A DNA stretch of 64,000 nucleotides from Scolanthus callimorphus (Eukaryota; Cnidaria; Anthozoa; Actiniaria; Edwardsiidae), in assembly GCA_033964015.1 (NCBI GenBank), contig CM066921.1, forward strand, positions 28,749,355 through 28,813,354, in the 5' to 3' direction. The notes below the pieces were generated by a model, which did no database searches, was not told the DNA's origin, and worked only from the letters and a program-made list of their open reading frames with translations. Made by a program: the position numbers and the translations under genes. Of the stretch, positions 33,201 through 42,200 are shown piece by piece; positions within the stretch are counted from its first letter, which is position 1; each line of letters starts with the position of its first letter.

Positions 33201-36200
33201 GTCCTGCACACTCCCAGCGGTCTCCCACGCTCACGCATGCGGATAGTTATGTATGAGGTGGCGCCGCTCTTGTACGTGAGGAATCTGGACCCCATAATGA
33301 CCGAGTGTTCTCAGGGAATAGAGTGCCTTCAGGTCTCCGCGAAACAAAATGGTATTGTATATACAAAACAAAATGGTATGGTCTATGCAAAAACAAATTG
33401 GTATGGTCTCTGCAAAACAAAATGGTATGGTCTATGCAAAACAAAATGGTATGGTCTATGCAAAACAAAATGGTATGGTCTATGCAAAACAAAATGGTAT
33501 GGTCTACAAAACGTGCCACAATTCAAAAAGGAATTGTTGCCTGCATGTAGTCGTCTGTAGTCGGTTTCGCTAATAGTATTTGTCTAATGAATATGGGGGA
33601 CAAACGATGCATTATCGGTGATGTTGAAATGGTGAATTGAACGGGAGCGGACGTAATTCCCGAGGTAATTGGGTAATTCCAAATTCCCGACGACCAATTG
33701 TGGCGCTCGAGGTAGGAGCGCGTGGTAGGAGCGCTGTAGGAAGTTCGGGGATTTCAGTTCGGAATCCTTCTATGTGTGTTTATTTCTCTTAAATTCACTT
33801 TGTAGTGACTCTGTTTTTAATACTTGTGTTTTTAAGTTGTACTATGGCAGCCAAAAGCACGAATTTGATAGAAATGTTGAGGAGCGAGTTGGCACCCATC
33901 CACGCTAGGTTTTAATCTCCCCTCACTTCTATTTTTTCCCGTAGTATCTAAATCCATGTGTTGTTACGGACTGTGTATCGATCTGATCAAGATGCTGGGT
34001 CGAGACATCGGGTTTGTTCCCGAAATACGAGTGATCAAGGGGGGCCGCGCGGGATCTTTGGCAAAGGGCAAATGGACGGGTAAGAAAACCTGCTCATCTA
34101 CTCAGTACGTTTGGTGTACAAACAATTCAAAATACACTATCGATTATAATTTGCAAAATAAATACACTTCTTCATCGACAAGATTTATACATCATTTTTC
34201 TCTGTTGTATTGCAATGAAATAACTCCAAGAAATCTACAGAGATCTCATAAATCTAAATACTATGTAGAAACTTTAATTAAGCAATAAAAGTACTTTCCG
34301 CGTGCTCTCTGCTTTCTTACAAACACGAGGGGGATGTTGGGAGAGCTTATAAAAACTTGAAAGACACGAGCAGGAAGCGAGTGTCTGTCAAGATTTATCA
34401 GTTAGACCAACATTCCCTGAGTGTTTGTAAGAAACCAGAGAGCACGCAGAAAGTATTTTATTGCTTTTAGAAAATAACATACACACGCGTGACAGCGTTG
34501 CGTGACAATCTTGTCTCAAGTCTCTTACAAACACGCTTTTTAACCAATCAGAATGCGCACATTCACAATACAACATAGGTGTTATTTTCTAAATGTTGAT
34601 AATAAAGCACTGGACGTTATAAAATCGGCAGCAAAGGGACCTTAATTGGAACCACGGAGACGTCAGAAGTTGACCATCCTCGTAATTAAAGCCTCGGGCA
34701 AATTGTGTACATAGATATAATGGACGGACAAGACTGAAATTGCGATTGTCAAAATGTTGTGTCCGCTTTTTTTCGCTTCTCTTGTCCTATCTTTTGATTT
34801 CTAATAATCTTTCTCTATAGGACTTATCGGCGAAGTTATATACGGCAACGCCGATATGGCAATGTCGTCCATCAGTATCACAGCCGAGAGAAGCAAGTAT
34901 GTGGACTTCTCAGAACCCTTCCTGCATACGGGATCTACCATCCTGGTGGCTAGGCGACACGGCAGTTTCAAGGGGGACGGCTTCCTTAAACCTTTTAAGG
35001 TTTGCAGACACTAAACTTGTCTTAGAGTTGCAAGGCTAAATTGCGTTTGGTGCTTTTTAAGATCCAAACCTCTCCTTGTCCTCCAACCTCTTCTTCTCCT
35101 CCAATCTTTCCATGTCTTCCAACCTTTCCTTGTCCTCCAACCTCTTCTTGTCCTCCAACCTTTCCTTGTCCTCCAACTTCTCCTTGTCTTCCAACCTCTC
35201 CTTGTCTTCCAACCTCTTCTTGTCCTCCAACCTCTTCTTGTCCTCCAACCTCTCCTTGTCCTCCAACCTTTCCTTGTCCTCCTACCTCTTCTTGTCCTCC
35301 AACCTCTTCTTGTCCTCCAACCTTTCCTTGTCCGTCAACCTTTCGTTGTCCTCCAACCTCTCCTTGTCTTCCGACCTCTTCTTGTCCTCCAACCTCTTCT
35401 TGTACTCCAACCTCTTCTTGTCCTCCAACCTCTCCTTGTCCTCTAACCTCTCCTTGTTCTCTAACCTCTTCTTGTCCTCCAACCTCTTCTTGTCCTCTAA
35501 CCTGTCCTTGTCCTCTAAGCTCGCCTTGTCTTCCAATCTCTCCTTGTTCTCCAACCTCTCCTTGTCCTCTAACCTCTACTTGTCCTCCAGCCTTAGCGGT
35601 CATGTACAATCGAGCGATTTGAGTTCCCTCACGACGAGTAAAAGATCCTTTATATTCTTTTCTCAACTATGCATCTACAACTCTTGTTTCAGGTAGAGGT
35701 GTGGCTGTTGATATTCGGAGTTCTCTATCTCGTCGCCATAATCATATTTCTCTTTGAGAGCCACAACCCAGGACTTCAGCGTAGAAAGCACAAGAAATAC
35801 CGAGGACAGTTTAATATCCACCAATCCATCTGGCTCATGTTCTCAAGACTCTTTAGTGGGATCCTTAATTGTTACATACCGAGGTACAAGCACACTAAAT
35901 ACGCCCTTCGTCATTAAATACGCCCCTGAGCCCTTTGACCAATTGTGACCCAACCTAGACCAAAGCCCTGGCCAATTATGGATAACAAACCCTGACCAAT
36001 TGTGCCCCAAAGTAGAAAAAAGCCCGAAAGTAGAAGAAAGCCCCTGAGCAACTGTGACTTCACGTGGATAATAGTCCCATTGTGACCCCAAATTTAAAAA
36101 CTTACCAATTCACGCCCAAATGGAAAAACGCCCCTTTGCCGGTTGTGACCCAAATGGAGAAAAGCCCCTGAAGAAGAGACAACTTGCCATCAAAGGCTTT

Positions 36201-39200
36201 GTTCTTTTATGCTTATTTTATATTTTATTGTATAAACTTAATAGGCTTTATCAGAATTTCCGCCACTGAGAAATATTGTGGTTATGAAAAATTATGATAA
36301 TGCTCACTATCGCGAAATTCATCAAGTCGAATATTTTTCACGAAAAAGTTTATATAATAAACTTAATAATACATGGGCGCTTTATCTTTAAATTTAAACA
36401 CTAGACCTCTTTTTTATTGGCTTTTTTGTACTCTCCCGCGCGCCACGGGACCGTGCGCGTTTTTCTTAACTTTGCTCTAAGGAAAAACATAGAGGACGAC
36501 TTGGGGCAAGTCTACGCGCCCGTATTGTTCTCTATATAATTTTTCTTGTTTATGATGAAAGTTCCACGCAAAACTTATTTCTGGAAGTCACGCCCCCTAA
36601 CTTATGGATAGTAGGGTTACAATGACACATTCGTTCAAGCCCTTCTCCATCGCGCACTAGACCATCGCTCATAGACCATCACTGGACCATACGTTCTTTC
36701 GTTCTAGGTTCGTCAGCAGTAGGGTAGTTCTAAGCTCTTGGTCGTTTGCGACCCTAATGATTGGCGCCCTCTATACAGCGAATCTTGCGGCATTTATGGT
36801 CCTCAAGGAGCAGGCCCATTATATTGACGGCATTAATGACTCCAGGGTAAGGCCCATTATACTGACGGCATTAATGACTCCAGGGTCAGGCCCATTACAT
36901 TGACGGCATTAATGACTCCAGGGTAAGGCCCATTATATTGACGGCATTAATGACTCCAGGGTAAGGCCCATTATATTGACGGCATTAATGACTCCAGGGT
37001 AAGGTCCATTATACTGACGGCATTAATGACTCCAGGGTCAGGCCCATTACATTGACGGCATTAATGACTCCAGGGTAAGGCCCATTATATTGACGGCATT
37101 AATGACTCCAGGGTCAGGCCCATTATATCGTCGCATTAATGACTCCAGGGTAAGGTCCATTATATTGACGGCATTAATGACTGCTGGGTAAGGTCCCTTA
37201 TATTGACAGCATTAATGACTCCAGGGTAAGGCCCATTATATTGACGGCATTAATGACTCCAGGGTAAGGCCCATTATATTGACGGCATTAATTACTCCAG
37301 GGTAAGGCCCATTATATTGACGGCATTAATGACTCCAGGGTAAGGTCCATTATGACAGCATTAATGCAATGACCAAGGTTAAGGTCTATTATATCGATAG
37401 AACCTGTTGATTCGCGCCGCGCGGTTTTTGAGATTTTCTGTTCCGTCAGTCAAATCATCTAAACCAATCAGATCCTTGCGCTGTTTCGCCTAGTGCAGTC
37501 GACAGGCTTTCTGTTGCGTCGAAAGGCCAGTTGACTGCATTAAAACCCGCGAACTATTATTTAACAAATGTCCTCTGATTTTCCGTTGTATGTCATCAGT
37601 CGAGTGGGTCCGCAGTACATTTTGACCACTTTACCACGAAAAATCATCAGCACATTTGTTGTATACCACAACAAAAAGGAAAAGAAGAAAACAGCGCGCG
37701 CGTGCAACAAATGGTGGTTTTCATTGATTTTTTAGCGCGCTGATGATGGCGCGTTGCGTGGTACATACTTTTATGTAGCCACGGCTGAGAGCCAATGAGA
37801 ATTCGAGAAAGGCGCGCGTTGTGGTATATTATGAGATCCTCCTATGCCTGACCTTGTACGTCTTATACGCATCAAGTTATTTCTTTCCTTTCTAGATTCG
37901 GAATCCTTCCGCTTCCGTGCTCAAATTTGCAACCATCAGAGACACAAGTGTGGAGCATTACTTCAAAAATAATTTCCCACATGTATTTGACTTCATGCGA
38001 AACTACAAGTTTAATCATTCGTCCGAGGGTGTCGAAGCAGTACGTGACGGGTAAGTCACGGCAATCTCGTTCCCAGAGCCTTCCGTCATCTGTAAAAAGT
38101 AAAAAGTAAGGAACTTTATTAACGTCTCAAATCTTCTAGCTGTGCACGAGTGCACTACTAATCGGGGAGACGGTGCATACCTTACCCCATTTCTCTATCA
38201 GAGCTCCAGGAGAAAGGAATTTAAAGCTATAAGCAAGCTACTCGGAACAGAGAAAAGTCGATACGGTTGGTTGATCTGGGATTCGAACTCAGGACCGTAC
38301 GCACAGTGTGCCGTGCACAAACAAACTGCGCCACCTAACCGTAACTTTAATGGTGCCAAGTGACGAGCCAAAAGCTCTGGAGGAATCCATATTTCGCAGA
38401 CCACCATTCTCGTTCCCAGAACTCCCGGCTCGTCACTTCTCAGGGGAGGCTCTGGTGGCGGCCATTTGAGAGCCTTCACTGATTGGCCATTCTCGAACAC
38501 AGAGCTCCCCGGCTCGTAACCTCGCGGGTGAGGCTGTGGTGACAGCCACTGACGCATGCGCGAGATTTAATACAGAGCCGCTGAGAGAAAGACCTTTCAG
38601 CGCATGGTCCAACGCTCAAAATCAAATGGATGTCCCCAGAGCCTCCCCTGCGAGCAGACTAGCTGGGGAGCTCTAGGTATGAGAATGCTGATTGGCTGAT
38701 TTTGAAAGCTGGAGCATGCGCTGAAAGGTATTTCTCTCAACATTGGAAGGCTCTGGGTACATCTATTTGACATCTAGTGAGGATTTTAGAATTGTCGTTC
38801 GATCCTGAATCATGTCTACCATCTTGCCGACTCGCTTATTCTTTGCGTTGTTCTAACAGCACAATCGATGCCTTCATCTGGGAGTCCGCCACCCTTGAGC
38901 GCTATGTCGCTAAAGACATCAAGTGTAACCTTCTTACAGTCGGCAAACTGTTCGACACGAGTGGATTTGCTGCGGCGTTCCCAAAGGGTTCACTTTGGGT
39001 CCAGAATGTCTCGGAACACATTCTTAAGTATCAACAGACCAATGTACAAGGAGAACTCAGGGAGAAATGGCAAAAGGGTGAGTTCTTACTCCTGGAAGAT
39101 TTTTAAAATGTTAATACGAATGTAAAGGTAGGAGGACGACTCCCCAGACTTGCAGCTCGTACGCTGGGTCCCAACGGCGCCACTGACACCGAGGGAAGCC

Positions 39201-42200
39201 TCTGCCGGAGGGTTTATTACGTCCTCAGCGGCTTTTAACGTCTCCCCTGGTACTGGGTAGGACAATGAAGGCGAGACGGGACCTCGCTTTATTGTCTTGT
39301 CCGAAAAACGTGAAACAAAGTAGAACAAAGTTCAACTCATGACATGAACTAGTTTCGACCATGACCCGAACAGAAATAACACTATGAAGATATCGTCCCG
39401 GCCGGAGTCGAGCGCGCAGTGAGACCCATTGCCGTACCTTGAGGCAAACCGTGCTTCCTCTTGCAATAAGTAGAAAAGCACATGAAGGCGAAATAATTTA
39501 AGGAGGCTCGCGAGTGAGGCCTAGTAAATAGTATCTAATATATAGATTTAGCCACTGGCTAAAAGCGGAGCTCCCGGTTACATATTTTTCTGTTAACGGA
39601 CGCGCAGTATCTTTCCCGCCGAAATGAAATACGGTTTTTGGGTTGCCTGTGGTTGGAGCGCGCAGACACGGACGCGCCCCCGATACCCAAATGGGAATAC
39701 CGCTGAACCATGAAAAATGAAGTCGATCGTATACCGCCGAGTTCTATTGTATTCTTCCTGCGATACCTATGGTGCTCCGCTCTGCGGCCTTCGGCCGCTA
39801 AGGAGCTCCGCTATTATTTATACAACAGAACGTTCTTACGTCGATCTCGTTTGAGAAGCAATTTTCTGAAATAAAAAAATGTAATACACCTCTCACTTTC
39901 CAAAATAACGGGGTCGATTTTTAGGGTTCTAACTTCAGCATGGTTCACTGTAATAGTTCTAATTGGTGATTAACGCAAATGCATGTATTATAAAATATTT
40001 TCTAACCAGGGGGATTAGGCAGCGAGGCCTGGATCCGGGTCACCGTGCCCGTTCCGAGCTGGATACACAGGGAATGTCTGCAGAAACCCATCCATTGGGG
40101 AAAGCTGAATTTCCCAAGGCACACGCATGGGAAGCGTCGGAAATCACACGGATAGCCATGGAAAATCCGAACACTTCCCATTCTTTTACCATGGAAATTC
40201 AGCTTCTCCCATGCGGACCCTGCATTTGTATTGGACGCTTTCCCCGCAAGTCTGTGGAGTCGGCCTCCAGTGTTTACTGTAATTTACTGTAATTGTTTCA
40301 CCCCTTTCCATTTCAGGCTCTTGTCAGCAAGAGGGCGTTCGTGAGGATATCTCCATGGGCGCGTTAGCACCAGCAAATATCGCGGGTGTGTTCTATATGC
40401 TTGGAGCAGGCGTAGCTCTCTCGCTCGTGGTCATGATAGGCGAAGCGTTGTATTGCTGCCTGTGTAGACGGACGCAGAGGGATTGGAAACCAGGATACGA
40501 GACTACGCAGCCAGTAAGCAACAGTTTTCTACGGGCAGTCAGGCAGAGAAGTTAAAATCGTTACTAAGTGCTATCAAGAGTGGATTAACAAGAGTTAGAA
40601 TCTTTCGTACAGTATTTGTCCACATCATAGTCAGAAAAGTGTCTATTTTTAGATTTGAATTTCGCGCGCGAAAGTATTCGAATGCTGAGGTTCGAATGCT
40701 CGTATACCCAATACACAACAAATAGAGAATATCCTACTTTATCTTTGCTACTTTAAAGGTTTTTCGATTGATCTGCGATTTCATATTAGGCTAGATCTCA
40801 CAACTGTGGCGAAAAAGTGGGAACTCTGTGGATGACGAATTTTCGCGGGAATCCTAGTTCTAAAAATAGACACTTTTCTGACTGTGATTCGGGCGTACAT
40901 AGTAAATATGGAAACTCTTGGTAATCCACTCTTGGTGCTATCGCTGATGGGGGGTTGCAAAAGTTTGCTATGACTTAGGGGACCACCACTGCAACCATAT
41001 GGTCGCAAATGTGGGTGCATGGCGACCGACATTTTAGAGCTAGTCGCCAATGTCACCCCATCTTCCTGAGTTCAGCTGAGATCCACGTTTATGTGGCGAC
41101 TAAATGAAAAAAGTTGACGTCGGGCCCTGGCGGGTGCTATCTGATTGTGACCAAGTTTACTGTAGGGTATCTTTGCTATCTCTTGCTTAGGGATGAATTT
41201 CATCTTTCCTAGCGAGCACACCAGCCTCTACATCTGTACTTTTGTTTAGTAACGACAAGGCCCTGAAGGGCGTTATTGCTAGCGCGCGATTTAACGAAGT
41301 CTCTCTGTAAGATTAGCGCACCTGTCGCAGTATCTTTATGAATCATAATTGCGTGTTAATGTTTCATGGTCAGATGGAGGCGGACGACTTGGTGTTAAGA
41401 AGAGAAACAAATGAACCCAACCTCAACCTCCCTGACCTTCCATTACAAGCAGCAGAACGGCGAAAAGATATTCCAGAAGCCTTAGATATTGTAAGTGAGC
41501 TTTATTCTTGATTTGTTTCCATACAGCGAAATACACGCAAAAGCCATATGTACAATGCAATACATGTATTTTTGCACATCAGTGCAAGAGGTTCATATAC
41601 AAGTTCGTATACAGGTACACCACGCAATTTACAAAAACGGTTTTAAGAAGAGATCGATGGCTATTGGCTGTTGAGATGATGACGTCATAACCACGCTAAA
41701 CGAAGCGCCATTTAATGAAATAAATTACATCTAACCATAGTAATGTTGTGTCGATAAATCTCCAAATACAAAAGTTTATATGAGCCTGCACAATCATTTT
41801 TGAAATTGAGAGGGGTCAGCAGCTGGTAAACTGTGTCGGGCCACCTTAATTTTAGCCAAAACTATCGAATTGACCGTTTTCACGAGAAAATATTGCGAGA
41901 ACAATCTCCAGGGCCGTAGCTAGCGTTCGGGCAGAGGGGGCAGCTGTCCCCCCCCCCCCCCCCCCCCCCCCCCAGCGAAGTAAAATTTTTAGTGTCAACA
42001 TGGATCGTAGAAAAGACGATCCATGGTGTCAACATGTGGGGAATTGAAAACCTGCTTGCCCATCTAGCAAAAACAAAGGATGACCAAGGCTTCCCCCCCC
42101 AGACAAAAATTTCTAGCTACGGCCTTGAATACCCTTCAGCCGTTCCGACTCGTTCTGGTGAAGGGTGAAGACGGCTTTTGTTGTCCAAAACAGATAAATA

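Noticed and set aside
33247..33519. Minus-strand ORF DHTILFCI repeats
   Set aside because: Antisense of the 24-base repeat at exon 4.
35022..35696. Long ORFs on both strands (up to 214 codons) as genes
   Set aside because: They translate the 18-base minisatellite within a receptor intron; opposite frames are equally open.
38265..38345. Functional tRNA gene
   Set aside because: Part of a longer SINE with body and AATAAAG-plus-repeat tail; cloverleaf is not convincing.
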